Positions 1 to 8,995 of a DNA stretch of 64,000 nt are shown here, one piece after another. Each line of letters opens with the position of its first letter. Position 1 is the stretch's first letter. The stretch is from contig NZ_JACEIB010000006.1 in NCBI RefSeq assembly GCF_013778325.1, forward strand, positions 186,001 through 250,000. The letters are read 5' to 3'. A model generated the notes under the pieces. The model had not been told where the DNA came from, made no database searches, and saw only the letters and a list, made by a program, of their open reading frames with translations. The DNA is from Sphingomonas chungangi. Lineage in GTDB: Bacteria; Pseudomonadota; Alphaproteobacteria; Sphingomonadales; Sphingomonadaceae. The position numbers were made by a program, and so were the translations under genes.

Positions 1-21
1 CGTCTCGCCCGTCCTCGCCAC
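1..21 (-). CDS. secE: possible start of secE (partial, cut by window edge)
   Basis: Only seven codons are visible, reading V/M-A-R-T-G-E-T from a GTG at position 21. An AAGGTG-like ribosome binding site lies eight bases upstream on the minus strand. SecE, the small membrane subunit of the SecYEG translocase, commonly follows tRNA-Trp in bacteria, and sphingomonad SecE proteins often begin in a similar way. The call rests on this position and seven residues, so it is tentative. Confidence 0.3.
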
Positions 22-159
22 TTGGCTCACACCTTCTCTCGATGACCTTGGCCATCAACGACACAAGAGGCCGCAGGCACCTATCCTCCGGAGAGGCGGC
101 GCCCTGGCCTCGCTCAATTCCGCTTCCGACCCCCTCGAACTCCGCTCGCCGTCAGGCGA

Positions 160-235
160 TGGCAGGAGTGGAGGGACTCGAACCCCCGGCATTCGGTTTT
201 GGAGACCGACGCTCTACCAGCTGAGCTACACTCCT
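160..235 (-). tRNA. tRNA-Trp (CCA anticodon)
   Basis: A full cloverleaf can be folded on the minus strand: the acceptor stem starts AGGAGTG, the D-loop region reads TAGCTCAGCTGGTAGAGC, the anticodon loop is CTCCAAA (anticodon CCA), and the T arm is GGTTCGAGTCC. The 3' CCA is encoded. The length is 76 nt with CCA. tRNA-Trp usually precedes secE-nusG, which fits the trace of secE at the window edge. Confidence 0.97.
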
Positions 236-290
236 ACGGGTCGGGAGCGGAAGCGGCTCATAGCGGGAGAGGTGATGGCGTGCAAGCGCC

Positions 291-2639
291 TCAATAGACG
301 CGGAGCAGGCGATCCTCGGTCTGGCCGCGCGTGTGAGCGATCTCGGCGGCTTCCTGGGGGCCGACCGGCTGGCCGACCAGCCAGCCCTGGATCTGGCGGC
401 AGCCGAGGCCGCGCATCTTGTCGAACTCGTTGCGCGTCTCGGCACCCTCGGCGATCGTCGCCATGCCGAGCGACTCCGCCATCGCCACGATCGCCTTGAC
501 GATCGCCACGCTCTCCGGCCCGTTGCCGGCGGCACCGCGCACGAAGCTGCGATCGATCTTGATCGAGGAGAAACGCGCCTTGCGCAGATAGGCGAGGCTG
601 GACTTGCCGGTGCCGAAATCGTCGAGCGTGATGCGCACGCCTAGCGCCAGGATCTTGTCGACCACGCCGGTCAGGCTGCCGTCGCGGACGAAGACTTCCT
701 CGGCGACCTCCAGCTCCAGCCGCTCTGGCGCGAGGCCGGAGTGGGAGAGGGCGGCGATGATCGTCGCGGGAAGCTGCGGGTCCTTGAGCTGGGCGGCGGC
801 CATGTTGACCGAGACGCGGATATGGTCGGGCCACGTTACCGCATCGCGGCAGGCGGAGTGCATCACCCAGTCGCCGATGCGGCCGATCAGGCGGGCTTCC
901 TCCGCCACCGGGATGAAGACCTCCGGCGAGACGTTGCCGAGCTCGGGGTGGGTCCAGCGCAGGAAGGCCTCGAAGCCGGTGAGGCCGCCCTTCTGCGCCT
1001 CGACGATCGGCTGATAGACCAGGCTGAGCTCGCGCCGCTCCAGCGCGTCGCGCAGCGCGATCTCGATGCGGCGCTTGTGCTCGGCCTGGGCGTGGAGCGA
1101 AGGCTCGTAGCGGCGATGCACGCCGCGCCCGTCATCCTTGGCGCGGTAGAGCGCGAGGTCTGCGTTGCGCAGCAGCGTCTCGACCACGCGGCCGTCGAGC
1201 GGTGCCGTCGCCGATCCCACCGAGCCGCCGATATGCAGCTCGTTGCCCTCGATCTCGAACGGCCGGGAGAGAGTGAGGACGATGCGCTCGGCCAGCACAT
1301 CGACGCGATCGCGGTCGTTGGCGTCGGGCAGTACGACGGCGAACTCGTCGCCGCCCAGCCGTCCGCAGACGTCGCCGGGCGCCAGCAAGGCAGAGATGCG
1401 ATTCGCCACCTCGATGAGCAGCTTGTCGCCGATCGGGTGGCCGAGCGTGTCGTTGACCTGCTTGAAGCGATCGAGATCGATCAGCATCAGCGTCGAGCGA
1501 TTGCCGTTGCGGTGGCTGGCGGCCAGCGCCTCGCCCAGCCGCTCGATAACATGAGCGCGGTTGGCGAGACCGGTGAGCGCGTCGAAGCGGGCCATGCGAT
1601 CGATCCGCTCGGCCGAGCGATGGCGCTCGGTCGCGTCGGTGCCGACACCCCAGAAGCCGATCAGCGCGCCGCGCTCGTCGCGCCGGGGCGCGGCGGACAG
1701 CGACCACCAGCGGCGCTCGCCGCCGACCATCACCGGCACGACCAGATCGCGGAAGCTTTCACGCAGGCGCAGCTTGTCGGCGAGCATGCGGATGCCGGGC
1801 GCGACGTCGCCATGATCCCAGCCTTCGCCGGCCAGCACGGCGAGCAGCGACTTGCCCTCCAGCTGGTCGCGGCGCGCGCCGAACAGGCGGGCGAAGCGCG
1901 GCGAGACGTCGACCAGGCACTTGGCGGCATCGGTGCGCCACAGCCAGTCGGCGCTGGTATCCTCGAACTCGCGGAGCAGGAGGGAGATCACCTCCTCCTT
2001 GCCGGCCAGCGCCTGTTCGGCGGAGATGCGGTGGATCAGCAACCGGGCGTTGGCGATGAAGGTGCCGATCACGGCGAGGGTGAACAACGCCGCCATGCCG
2101 GCGAAGACGAAGCGTCCGTCCATCGCCACGTCGGCGACGGCGGCGGTGCCGACGATGGTGATGAAGGCAAGGCCGCCGATCGGCGCCGCAACCAACAGAG
2201 CCGTGGCGCAAGCCGCCAAGGCGCCGCCGACGGCGACCAGCGAAAGCGTATAGGGTATCCCGCCCGATGCGGTGAACAGCGCCATGGCGACGGCCCAGCA
2301 CAGGCCGAGAAAGAAGCCGCCGAGCACGTCCGCATCGCGCCATGGCGCCTGCGGCGGCGGTGCGCGCCAGACACCGAGCAACACCAGCGCTTCGATACCA
2401 AGGATCGCCGATCCCCAGGGCAGCAGCGTGTGCCAGCCCAACATCGGATAGCGCAGCGCGCAGACCACCAGCATCGCCAGCAGATTGGCGCCAAGCCACA
2501 GCAGACGGCGCCCGCGCATCGCCTCGGCGCGCAGCTCCGCGATCACCGGATAGGCATTTCCCCGGCCCCGGGCGAGCCCGAGCGTATAGGACCAGGACGG
2601 GGTGACCCGTTCTGCGGAAGAGGGGGACAAGCTCGACAC
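291..2639 (-). CDS. membrane-anchored PAS-GGDEF-EAL c-di-GMP signalling protein
   Basis: A 782-residue protein that probably makes and/or degrades cyclic di-GMP. The start is GTG. About six hydrophobic segments cover residues 44-198 (a MASE-like sensor), followed by a PAS-like domain (about 225-340), a GGDEF domain with an intact GGDEF signature at 429-433 and no upstream RxxD inhibitory site (APGD is found instead), and an EAL domain from about 530. The EAL signature itself reads EAF (557-559). The other metal and substrate positions look conserved: the N in SVNMA, the E in LELEVAEE, DDFGTG, the K in SIKID, EGAET and the Q in QGW. It is transcribed towards tRNA-Trp and stands alone. Which activity dominates cannot be told from sequence. 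Confidence 0.9.
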   Translation of the reverse strand: MSSLSPSSAERVTPSWSYTLGLARGRGNAYPVIAELRAEAMRGRRLLWLGANLLAMLVVCALRYPMLGWHTLLPWGSAILGIEALVLLGVWRAPPPQAPWRDADVLGGFFLGLCWAVAMALFTASGGIPYTLSLVAVGGALAACATALLVAAPIGGLAFITIVGTAAVADVAMDGRFVFAGMAALFTLAVIGTFIANARLLIHRISAEQALAGKEEVISLLLREFEDTSADWLWRTDAAKCLVDVSPRFARLFGARRDQLEGKSLLAVLAGEGWDHGDVAPGIRMLADKLRLRESFRDLVVPVMVGGERRWWSLSAAPRRDERGALIGFWGVGTDATERHRSAERIDRMARFDALTGLANRAHVIERLGEALAASHRNGNRSTLMLIDLDRFKQVNDTLGHPIGDKLLIEVANRISALLAPGDVCGRLGGDEFAVVLPDANDRDRVDVLAERIVLTLSRPFEIEGNELHIGGSVGSATAPLDGRVVETLLRNADLALYRAKDDGRGVHRRYEPSLHAQAEHKRRIEIALRDALERRELSLVYQPIVEAQKGGLTGFEAFLRWTHPELGNVSPEVFIPVAEEARLIGRIGDWVMHSACRDAVTWPDHIRVSVNMAAAQLKDPQLPATIIAALSHSGLAPERLELEVAEEVFVRDGSLTGVVDKILALGVRITLDDFGTGKSSLAYLRKARFSSIKIDRSFVRGAAGNGPESVAIVKAIVAMAESLGMATIAEGAETRNEFDKMRGLGCRQIQGWLVGQPVGPQEAAEIAHTRGQTEDRLLRVY

Positions 2640-2757
2640 CCGGAAGGGAATAATGTCGATATCTTACCGTGGGGTAAGCGCCGGTCCGGATTGTCTGTGG
2701 GTAAGTCCGAAGTGGAGGAAGTTTCCGTCCTCGCCGAGCAGGTCGGGGAGGGCCGGA

Positions 2758-4545
2758 TCAGGCCGCGATATCGTAGGGCTGGATCTCGCCGGAAAGGTAG
2801 AGCGTGCGCGCCTTGGCGCGGCTGAGCTTGCCGGAGGAGGTGCGCGGCAGGGTGCGCGGTGGCACCAGTTCGACCACGCAGTTCATGCCGGTGATCGAGC
2901 GGACCTTCTCGCGGATCAGGTCGCGCAGACGGGCGCGCTCGGCCTGGTCCGACGTGCGGCACTGGACGAGGACGGCAGGCGTCTCCTCGCCGCCGGGCGT
3001 GGTGATCGCGAAGGCGGCGATGTCGCCGGCCTTGAAGCCGGGCAGCTGCTCGACCGCCCATTCGATGTCCTGCGGCCAGTGGTTGCGGCCGTTGACGATG
3101 ATCATGTCCTTGGCGCGGCCGACGATGTAGATGTAGCCGTCCGACATGTAGCCCATGTCCCCGGTGTCCAGCCAACCGTCCTTCATGCAGGCTTCTGTGG
3201 CTTCGTCGTCGCGGAAATAGCCGACCATGACGGAGCCGCCGGCGCACCACACCTTGCCGATCGCCTTTTCGGGAAGCGGCGTGCCGTCCTCCTCGCGGAT
3301 CTCGATCTTCATGCCGCGCACCGGCTTGCCGCAATTGACGATCGCGCGGTAGCGCTGCGGCCGGTGGGCGTGGACGTCGCCGCCTGAAAGCTGCGTCTCC
3401 TCGACGAGTTCGACGACGATGCCTTCGCCCGGCGGCATCAGCGAGACGGCGAGCGTCGCCTCGGCCAGGCCGTAGCTCGGCGTGAAGGCGTGCGCGTCGA
3501 AGCCGGCGGGCGCAAAGGCGTCGACGAAGGCCTGCATCACGTCCGGACGGATCATGTCGGCGCCGTTGCCGGCCAGCCGCCAGCGCGACAGGTCGAAGCG
3601 ACCCGCGACGTCGGACTGCGAGCCGATGCGGCGCGCGCAGATGTCGTAGCCGAAAGTGGGGGAATAGCTGAGCGTGTTGCCCGTGTTGCGCGTGATCAGG
3701 TCCAGCCAGGCGAGCGGGCGGCGCGCGAAGTCCTCGGTCTTGAGGTAATCGGTCGAGACCTGGTTGGCGATCGGCGAGAGCATGCAGCCGACCAGGCCCA
3801 TGTCGTGATACCAGGGCAGCCACGACACGCAGCGATCACCGTCGGTGATGCTCATGCCATGGCCGTGCGCCGCGAGATTCTCGAGCAGCTGGCGATGGGT
3901 GATGACGACACCGTGGGGGAAGCGGGTGGATCCGCTCGAATATTGCAGATAGGCGATGTCGTCGCTGCCCGCCTGGGGCAATGGACCGGCGGGCGCCTTG
4001 CGGGCCGTGAAATCCTCGTAGGTGATGCCTTCGACATTGCCGGCTTCGGCCGCGGCGCCTGCCATCGAGGCGAGCTCGGCCGGGTAGATCAGCATCTTCG
4101 GATCCGAGCTGGAGAGCTGGACCGAGAGCTGGTCGATATAGGATTCGCGGCCGCCGAAGCTGGTCGGCAGCGGCAGCGGTACCGGCCAGGCGCCGGCATA
4201 GACCGCGCCGAAGAACATCGCGGCGAAGTCCGCGCCCGTCTCGGCCACCAGCGCGATGCGATCGCCCGGCCGGATCCCGGCGGCGATGAGGCGATGCGCA
4301 TTGGCGAGCGCGTCCTCGCGCAGCTCGGCATAGGGATAGGGGCGGATCAGCGTGCCGCGCGCATCATGGAAGTTGAAGCCACGCGCACTGCTGGCGGCAT
4401 AGTCCAGCGCCTCGCCCATGGTGGCGAAATCGGCCATGCGGCGCGGCAGCGCGTCGTCGGTCGGTGTAGGGACCAAAGCCTGACCCTTGCTCGCCTTGTC
4501 GTACGCAGTGCTGACAGTGCTCTCAACCTGATGCACCGACGGCAT
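2758..4545 (-). CDS. fatty acyl-AMP ligase (FAAL-type adenylate-forming enzyme)
   Basis: Activates a fatty acid as acyl-adenylate for transfer to a carrier protein or other acceptor. Visible ANL-family motifs are the P-loop-like YSSGSTRFPHG, WYHDMGL, YGLAEATL, DTGDMGY, GRAKDMIIVNGRNHWPQDIE (the form typical of FAALs rather than acyl-CoA ligases) and the C-terminal PRTSSGKLSR with the catalytic Lys. About 595 residues, which is normal. I chose the Met at 4545, with AGGGAG directly upstream. An in-frame Met at 4605 would overlap divergent recX. No acyl carrier protein, PKS or NRPS gene is adjacent. In sphingomonads such ligases are suspected of feeding sphingolipid or other lipid synthesis, but that is inference here. 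Confidence 0.88.
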   Translation of the reverse strand: MPSVHQVESTVSTAYDKASKGQALVPTPTDDALPRRMADFATMGEALDYAASSARGFNFHDARGTLIRPYPYAELREDALANAHRLIAAGIRPGDRIALVAETGADFAAMFFGAVYAGAWPVPLPLPTSFGGRESYIDQLSVQLSSSDPKMLIYPAELASMAGAAAEAGNVEGITYEDFTARKAPAGPLPQAGSDDIAYLQYSSGSTRFPHGVVITHRQLLENLAAHGHGMSITDGDRCVSWLPWYHDMGLVGCMLSPIANQVSTDYLKTEDFARRPLAWLDLITRNTGNTLSYSPTFGYDICARRIGSQSDVAGRFDLSRWRLAGNGADMIRPDVMQAFVDAFAPAGFDAHAFTPSYGLAEATLAVSLMPPGEGIVVELVEETQLSGGDVHAHRPQRYRAIVNCGKPVRGMKIEIREEDGTPLPEKAIGKVWCAGGSVMVGYFRDDEATEACMKDGWLDTGDMGYMSDGYIYIVGRAKDMIIVNGRNHWPQDIEWAVEQLPGFKAGDIAAFAITTPGGEETPAVLVQCRTSDQAERARLRDLIREKVRSITGMNCVVELVPPRTLPRTSSGKLSRAKARTLYLSGEIQPYDIAA

Positions 4546-4586
4546 CTCCCTAACTACAAACCGCGCCTGATAGCGGCACCGGCGCA

Positions 4587-5198
4587 ATGAATCCATCCTT
4601 GTCATCTGATGGTCATCGGCGTTCTAAATCCGGCCCGACTGTGGCACAAACATGGCGCGTGACCTTCCGACGTCGAAACGATGCCCGTCCGCCGCTGGAT
4701 TCCGCCGCTCTGGAGCGGCTCGCGCTCGCTTATGTGAGCCGATACGCGACCAGTAAGGCCAAGCTGCGCGACTATCTGAAACGCAAGATCGCCGAGCGCG
4801 GATGGGGCGGGGAGGAGCCGGCGCCGGTCGAAACCACCGTCTCGCGCTTCGCGGAACTCGGCTATGTCGATGATCGGATGCTGGCCGAGGCGCGGGGGCG
4901 ATCGCTCGCCGCGCGGGGCTATGGCGCGCATCGGCTGACGCAGACGCTCGGAGCGTTGGGGATTTCCGAAGCCGATGCGCGGGATGCACGCCAGCAGGCT
5001 CGCGAAAACGCCTGGCAAACCGCATTGCGCTTCGCCGAGCGGCGGCGGTTCGGCCCCTATGCGCGGGAGGTGCCGGACGAGGCCCAGCGCAGGCGCGCCT
5101 TCGGTGCGATGATTCGTGCTGGTCACGCGCCAGAACATGTTCGTCGCATTCTGGATGCGCGCCCGGGCGTTGTTCCAGATGAAGACTGGCAAGGATGA
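4587..5198 (+). CDS. recX: RecX family regulatory protein
   Basis: A 203-residue RecX-type protein, a modulator of RecA filaments. It has the family's three-helix repeat character: LALAYVSRYATSKAKLRDYLKRKI, then FAELGYVDDRMLAEARGRSLAARGYGAHRL, and a third helical repeat near the end. It is divergent from the fatty acyl-AMP ligase, and recA is not in the window. The first 20 or so residues (SDGHRRSKSGPTV) look unlike the family, so the true start may lie further in, for example at a GTG near 4641 or 4659. No clear ribosome binding site decides this. Confidence 0.8.
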   Translation: MNPSLSSDGHRRSKSGPTVAQTWRVTFRRRNDARPPLDSAALERLALAYVSRYATSKAKLRDYLKRKIAERGWGGEEPAPVETTVSRFAELGYVDDRMLAEARGRSLAARGYGAHRLTQTLGALGISEADARDARQQARENAWQTALRFAERRRFGPYAREVPDEAQRRRAFGAMIRAGHAPEHVRRILDARPGVVPDEDWQG

Positions 5199-5278
5199 AA
5201 TCTGGAGAATCCCTAAAGATTCGAGGTCGATTCGCATAATATTCGTGCTAAAGTGGCGTGTCGGGGGGACGATTAACC

Positions 5279-5929
5279 ATGCAAGAAGGTGCTTTCGCGT
5301 ACGACGACGAGGGAGGGGGCGAGTCCGGACACGGCAAAGCAGCCGGCCATGATGGTTCCCGTCATGGGGCTTCGCACGGTTCTTCATTTGGGCAGGACGC
5401 CGGAGACGGCCTTTCGGAGTGCGAAGTCTCCGGCGCGATCAAATGGTTCGACGCGACGCGCGGGTTCGGTTTCCTGGTCGGCGACGATGGCGAGGGCGAC
5501 GTTCTCGTTCATTTTTCGGTCCTGCGCCCGTTCGGCCGCCGCAGCCTGCCGGAAGGCGCCCGTTGCGTGTGCATCGCCTCGCGGCGCGATCGCGGGCTGC
5601 AGGCGCGCACGATCGTCAGCTTCGATCTCTCCACGGCCACCGGCCCCGACCTGGAAACGGCCGCACGCCGTGCCGCGACTCATGTCGATCCGATTCCGTT
5701 GCTCGATACGGCCGGCCCTCCCGAGGCGGTGCGGGTGAAATGGTTCAATCGGCTGAAGGGCTACGGTTTCCTGATGCGCGAGGACGATCCGGCCGACATC
5801 TTCATCCACATGGAGACGGTGCGCCGTGCCGGCCTCGCCGATCTGGTGCCCGAGCAGTCTCTGACCGCGCGGATCGCCGCCGGAGCCAAGGGGCCGCTCG
5901 CCGTTCTGCTGGTCATGCCCGAGGAATAG
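5279..5929 (+). CDS. double cold-shock domain protein (CspA family)
   Basis: A 216-residue protein with two cold-shock (OB-fold nucleic-acid-binding) domains. CSD1 contains [13 protein letters not shown] and [12 protein letters not shown]2 contains [13 protein letters not shown] and DIFIHMETV. The RNP1-like GFGF/GYGF motifs for single-stranded nucleic acid binding are present in both. A hydrophilic Gly/His/Ser-rich N-terminus of about 45 residues precedes CSD1. I chose the ATG at 5279 because a GGGGGGAC ribosome binding site lies eight bases before it; a GTG at 5258 is the in-frame alternative. Two-domain CSPs of this kind are typical of alphaproteobacteria, where single-domain CspA is about 70 residues. 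Confidence 0.9.
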   Translation: MQEGAFAYDDEGGGESGHGKAAGHDGSRHGASHGSSFGQDAGDGLSECEVSGAIKWFDATRGFGFLVGDDGEGDVLVHFSVLRPFGRRSLPEGARCVCIASRRDRGLQARTIVSFDLSTATGPDLETAARRAATHVDPIPLLDTAGPPEAVRVKWFNRLKGYGFLMREDDPADIFIHMETVRRAGLADLVPEQSLTARIAAGAKGPLAVLLVMPEE

Positions 5930-5978
5930 GCATGCGTGCCGCTTGCCGCCGTCGGGGTGGCAGGCTAAGCGCTGCTTT

Positions 5979-6371
5979 ATGGGTATCCTGACCAGCATCT
6001 TCACCTGGTGGAACGGCGCCACCATCGGCACCCGCCTCTTCTCGGCCCGCAACGGCACGCGGATGGGGACGGACGAACATGGCAACGTCTACTTCGAGGG
6101 CGGCACGGACGTTCACGGCAACCCCCGCCGCTGGGTGATCTACGACGGCGCGAACGATGCGAGCCGGGTATCGCCCGAATGGCATGGCTGGCTGCACGGC
6201 ACCCATGCGGAGACGCCCGACAAGGCGCTGCCGCCGCCGCGCGCCTGGCAGGCGCCCGCCAAGCCCAACATGACCGGCACGCGCGAGGCCTACAAGCCGG
6301 CCGGTGCGCTGGAAGCGGGCGGCAAGCGCGCCGCCGCGACCGGCGACTACGAGGCGTGGAGCCCGAACTGA
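5979..6371 (+). CDS. NADH:ubiquinone oxidoreductase NDUFA12-family protein
   Basis: 130 residues, matching the bacterial homologues of the 17.2 kDa complex I accessory subunit NDUFA12/B17.2. Features include the N-terminal FTWWNGATIGTRLF, then GTDEHGNVYFEGG, RRWVIYDGANDASRVSPEWHGWLHG, and a C-terminal KPNMTGTREAY. It sits four bases before mlaD, so the two are probably co-transcribed, as in many alphaproteobacteria. It probably helps assemble or stabilise complex I at the inner membrane. Confidence 0.92.
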   Translation: MGILTSIFTWWNGATIGTRLFSARNGTRMGTDEHGNVYFEGGTDVHGNPRRWVIYDGANDASRVSPEWHGWLHGTHAETPDKALPPPRAWQAPAKPNMTGTREAYKPAGALEAGGKRAAATGDYEAWSPN

Positions 6372-6374
6372 GCG

Positions 6375-6890
6375 ATGCGTAATATCGTCAAGGAGCACGG
6401 CGCCGAGGCGCTGATCGGCCTGCTCGTCGTGCTGATCGCGATATGGTTCGGCTGGTACGCCTTCCAGCGCACCGGCGGCGGCCGCGTGCCGAATGCGATC
6501 CGTGTCGACGCGCTCTTCCCCAACGCCAGCGGCATCAGCCCAGGCACCGACGTGCGCGTCGCCGGCATCAAGGTCGGCCAGGTTGCCTCGGTGAAGCTCG
6601 ATCCCAAGAGCTTCCAGGCGGAAGTGGCGCTGGCGATCGACCCGAACTCCAAGCTGCCCGACGACAGCAGCGCGGCGATCACGTCCGAGGGCATTCTCGG
6701 CGGCACTTACATGAATATCATTCCCGGTGGCTCCTCGACTCCGTTCAAGGATGGCGACACGATCGTCGACACGCAGGGCTCGGTCGACCTGATGAGCATG
6801 GTCGGCCAGTTCATCAACAAATCGGGCGGCAGCCCGGCCAAGGCGGCGCCGGCCGCCGCCGATCCGGGCGCGGCGCCCGCGACCCCGTGA
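6375..6890 (+). CDS. mlaD: MlaD-like MCE-domain phospholipid transport protein
   Basis: 171 residues with one N-terminal membrane helix (about 13-29) and a periplasmic MCE domain (about 38-118) containing VDALFPNASGISPGTDVRVAGIKVGQV and EGILGGTYMNIIPGG. MlaD forms the periplasmic hexameric ring of the MlaFEDB ABC transporter that moves phospholipids between the membranes. The rest of the mla operon is not adjacent, which is common in this order. The last 20 residues are Ala/Pro-rich. The stop overlaps the next gene's GTG start (GTGA), indicating translational coupling. Confidence 0.9.
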   Translation: MRNIVKEHGAEALIGLLVVLIAIWFGWYAFQRTGGGRVPNAIRVDALFPNASGISPGTDVRVAGIKVGQVASVKLDPKSFQAEVALAIDPNSKLPDDSSAAITSEGILGGTYMNIIPGGSSTPFKDGDTIVDTQGSVDLMSMVGQFINKSGGSPAKAAPAAADPGAAPATP

Positions 6891-7570
6891 GCCGCAAGCT
6901 CGCAGCCGGTGCGGCGATCCTGTTGATCGGCGGCTTCGCCGCATGGCAGGGCGTCGAAGCGATCCAGGCCAATGACGAGCAGCCCTCCCTGCCGCTCGGC
7001 AACGGCGCGGGCCCGGATGCGCCGGACGATAGCGCGCCCGCGAAGAAATCTTCCGTCAAGCCGGCTGCGCCCTCCGCCGACGATCTCAGCAAGGTCGAGA
7101 CGCCGATGGCCGAGCGCGTCGCGGTGCTGGGCCTGCTCAACAAGCGCAACGGCGAGGAGCGCGACCTGACGCTGAAGCCCGGCCAGGCGATGCGCTGGGG
7201 CGACGTCGTGGTCCGCCTGCGCGCCTGCGAGACGAGCGCGCCGTGGGAGGCCGAGCCGCTGACCGGTGCCTTCGTGCAGGTCGACGTGCAGGGCCGCGAC
7301 ACGCGCTGGCGGCGGGTCTTCTCGGGCTGGCTCTACAAGGAATCGCCGTCGCTCAACGTCGTCGAGCACCCGATCTACGACGTCTGGCCCAAGAGCTGCG
7401 CGATGACGCATCCCGATATCGGGCCGGACACCGTCATGGCCTCTTCGGTCGCGGGCGGGAACGCACGCTCGATCGCGAAGAAGTCGGCCGACGACGATGA
7501 CGATGCGGGCGCTCCTCCCGCCGCCGCCGCGACGCCTGCGCCCAGCGCGGTGTCCAACAGCGCGCGGTAA
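6887..7570 (+). CDS. DUF2155 domain-containing protein
   Basis: 227 residues starting at a GTG that overlaps the mlaD stop. There is an N-terminal membrane helix or signal ([17 protein letters not shown]), a low-complexity region, then the DUF2155 domain (about 80-190) with VLNKR-like [38 protein letters not shown] and YDVWPKSC. The Cys pair may form a disulfide in the periplasm. Function unknown. The last 195 bases overlap the 3' end of aat on the other strand; in this protein that region is mostly acidic and Ala/Pro-rich tail ([10 protein letters not shown]), beyond the conserved domain. Confidence 0.88.
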   Translation: MSRKLAAGAAILLIGGFAAWQGVEAIQANDEQPSLPLGNGAGPDAPDDSAPAKKSSVKPAAPSADDLSKVETPMAERVAVLGLLNKRNGEERDLTLKPGQAMRWGDVVVRLRACETSAPWEAEPLTGAFVQVDVQGRDTRWRRVFSGWLYKESPSLNVVEHPIYDVWPKSCAMTHPDIGPDTVMASSVAGGNARSIAKKSADDDDDAGAPPAAAATPAPSAVSNSAR

Positions 7571-8151
7571 TCGCTCCGTCCGATCTCGATCGCGCCCAGC
7601 GATGCCAAGTGATCGGTGATGAACTGGCAGTCGAGCAATTTGTAACCGCCCACGCGCAACCGCGCGACGAGATGGGCCAGCGCCACCTTGGACGCGTCGC
7701 TCATCCGGCTGAACATGCTCTCGCCGAAATAGGCGCCGCCCAGCGACACGCCGTAGAGACCGCCGACCAGCTCGCCGTCGATATCGCCCGCGCGCCATAC
7801 CTCGATCGAGTGGGCGTGGCCGTTGCGGTGGAGAACGGTGTAGGCTGCCTCGATCTGGCCGTTGATCCAGGTTTCGGGCCGATCGTCGGTGGCCTCGGCG
7901 CAAGCCTGCATCACGCGGGTGAAGGCGCGGTCGGCCGTCACCGCGAACTGATCGGAGCGCAGCGTCTTCCTGAGCGAATGCGAGAGGTGGAAGCCGTCGA
8001 GCGGCAGCACGCCGCGCTTCTTGGGTTCGACCCAGAAGATGTCGGTGGCATCCCGGCTGTCCGCCATCGGGAAGACACCCACCGAGTAGGCGCGCAGAAG
8101 GAGGTCGGGGTCGATCGGCTCGGCGGCCGCGCGGCGACCCCGGCCTAGCAT
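7375..8151 (-). CDS. aat: leucyl/phenylalanyl-tRNA--protein transferase
   Basis: Adds Leu or Phe from tRNA to the N-terminus of proteins with basic first residues, tagging them for ClpAP degradation (N-degron pathway). 258 residues. Family motifs are [82 protein letters not shown] and [16 protein letters not shown]. The last 65 residues are encoded opposite DUF2155: an Ala/Ser-rich stretch, then FFAIERAF and an ending [14 protein letters not shown] that resembles the C-termini of other sphingomonad Aat proteins, so the overlap is likely real and not a read-through. Confidence 0.93.
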   Translation of the reverse strand: MLGRGRRAAAEPIDPDLLLRAYSVGVFPMADSRDATDIFWVEPKKRGVLPLDGFHLSHSLRKTLRSDQFAVTADRAFTRVMQACAEATDDRPETWINGQIEAAYTVLHRNGHAHSIEVWRAGDIDGELVGGLYGVSLGGAYFGESMFSRMSDASKVALAHLVARLRVGGYKLLDCQFITDHLASLGAIEIGRSDYRALLDTALGAGVAAAAGGAPASSSSSADFFAIERAFPPATEEAMTVSGPISGCVIAQLLGQTS

Positions 8152-8167
8152 GAAGCGTTCTTGGGCA

Positions 8168-8896
8168 TCAGCCGGCCAGCCTTTTCTCGATGCCGCGCCA
8201 CAGGCGCTGGATCGCGGGGCCGGCGGTCGAGGAGGCCGGGAAGGGGCCGGAGAGGGGGGCGTTGGCGGTCATCGTCTCGAGTGCGCTCGCCATCGGGATG
8301 ACAGGCCAGTCGGGCAGTTCCGCGAGCGCCGCGCGGTGCAGCGAGCGCCGCCGGTCGACCATGTTGAGCACGGGCAGGATCGGTGCGACCTTGCCGTGCT
8401 CGGCCTTGAGGTGCGCCACGACGTCGTCGAACGCGCGCCGCGCGAGGGGCGACGGGATGACGGGCACGATGATCAGGGTCGCCGCCCTGAGCGCCTGATC
8501 GGCGGTGTCGGTGAGGCCGGGCGGGCAATCGAGCAGGATGCGATCCCACTCCTTGTTCAGCCGGTCGGTGAGCTTGGCGAGGCGCTTGCGCTTGTCGAGA
8601 TCGTGGAACAGGCGATCGAGCCCGCGCAGCGATTTGTCGGCGGGAAGCACCGAAAGATTGTCGATGTCGGTGGTGCGGACGAGATCCGAGGGCGCGGCAT
8701 CCTTGGTGAAGACGGCCTGCGCCTCCTCCTTGCCGGGCTTGGTGGCGCCGAGCAGCCACGAGGAGGCCGCCTGCGGATCGAGATCCCACAGCAGGGTCCG
8801 CCGGGCCGATGCTCCCGCCGCGCACCAGGCGAGGCTCACGGTCAGCGTCGTCTTACCGACGCCACCCTTGAGACTGTAGACCGCGATCGTTGCCAT
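8168..8896 (-). CDS. ParA/MinD-type ATPase
   Basis: 242 residues, a deviant Walker A ATPase: [16 protein letters not shown] at the N-terminus, [15 protein letters not shown] (Walker A'), and [20 protein letters not shown] (Walker B). Proteins of this group use ATP-driven dimerisation on DNA or membrane to position cargo. There is no ParB gene or parS-like site next to it, and it lies alone between aat and arsC, so it is probably not the chromosomal partitioning ParA. The start Met at 8896 puts the P-loop at residue 10, as is usual. Confidence 0.9.
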   Translation of the reverse strand: MATIAVYSLKGGVGKTTLTVSLAWCAAGASARRTLLWDLDPQAASSWLLGATKPGKEEAQAVFTKDAAPSDLVRTTDIDNLSVLPADKSLRGLDRLFHDLDKRKRLAKLTDRLNKEWDRILLDCPPGLTDTADQALRAATLIIVPVIPSPLARRAFDDVVAHLKAEHGKVAPILPVLNMVDRRRSLHRAALAELPDWPVIPMASALETMTANAPLSGPFPASSTAGPAIQRLWRGIEKRLAG

Positions 8897-8995
8897 GACG
8901 GAGACGATTAAGCCGCAAGCGTGTGACGGGGGCAAGACGATTGCGGGGTTGGCCCGCATTTTTGTGTCGTCCCCTCCCTTTCAAGCAGAGGAATG

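Noticed and set aside
2663-2678. CTTACC/GGTAAG inverted repeat upstream of the GGDEF-EAL gene
   Set aside because: Only 6 bp with no second copy; too short to claim an operator.
741-2825. A 694-codon open frame on plus, opposite the GGDEF-EAL gene
   Set aside because: Arg/Ala/Gly-rich with no domain; it is the antisense of a well-supported GC-rich gene. The same reasoning excludes 10189-12273 (opposite accC/accB), 29026-31044 (opposite rpsA), 33415-34959 and 40942-42813.
8168-8896. ParA-like gene as evidence of plasmid or partition locus
   Set aside because: No parB or parS-like sites and chromosomal housekeeping neighbours; treated as a lone ParA-family ATPase.
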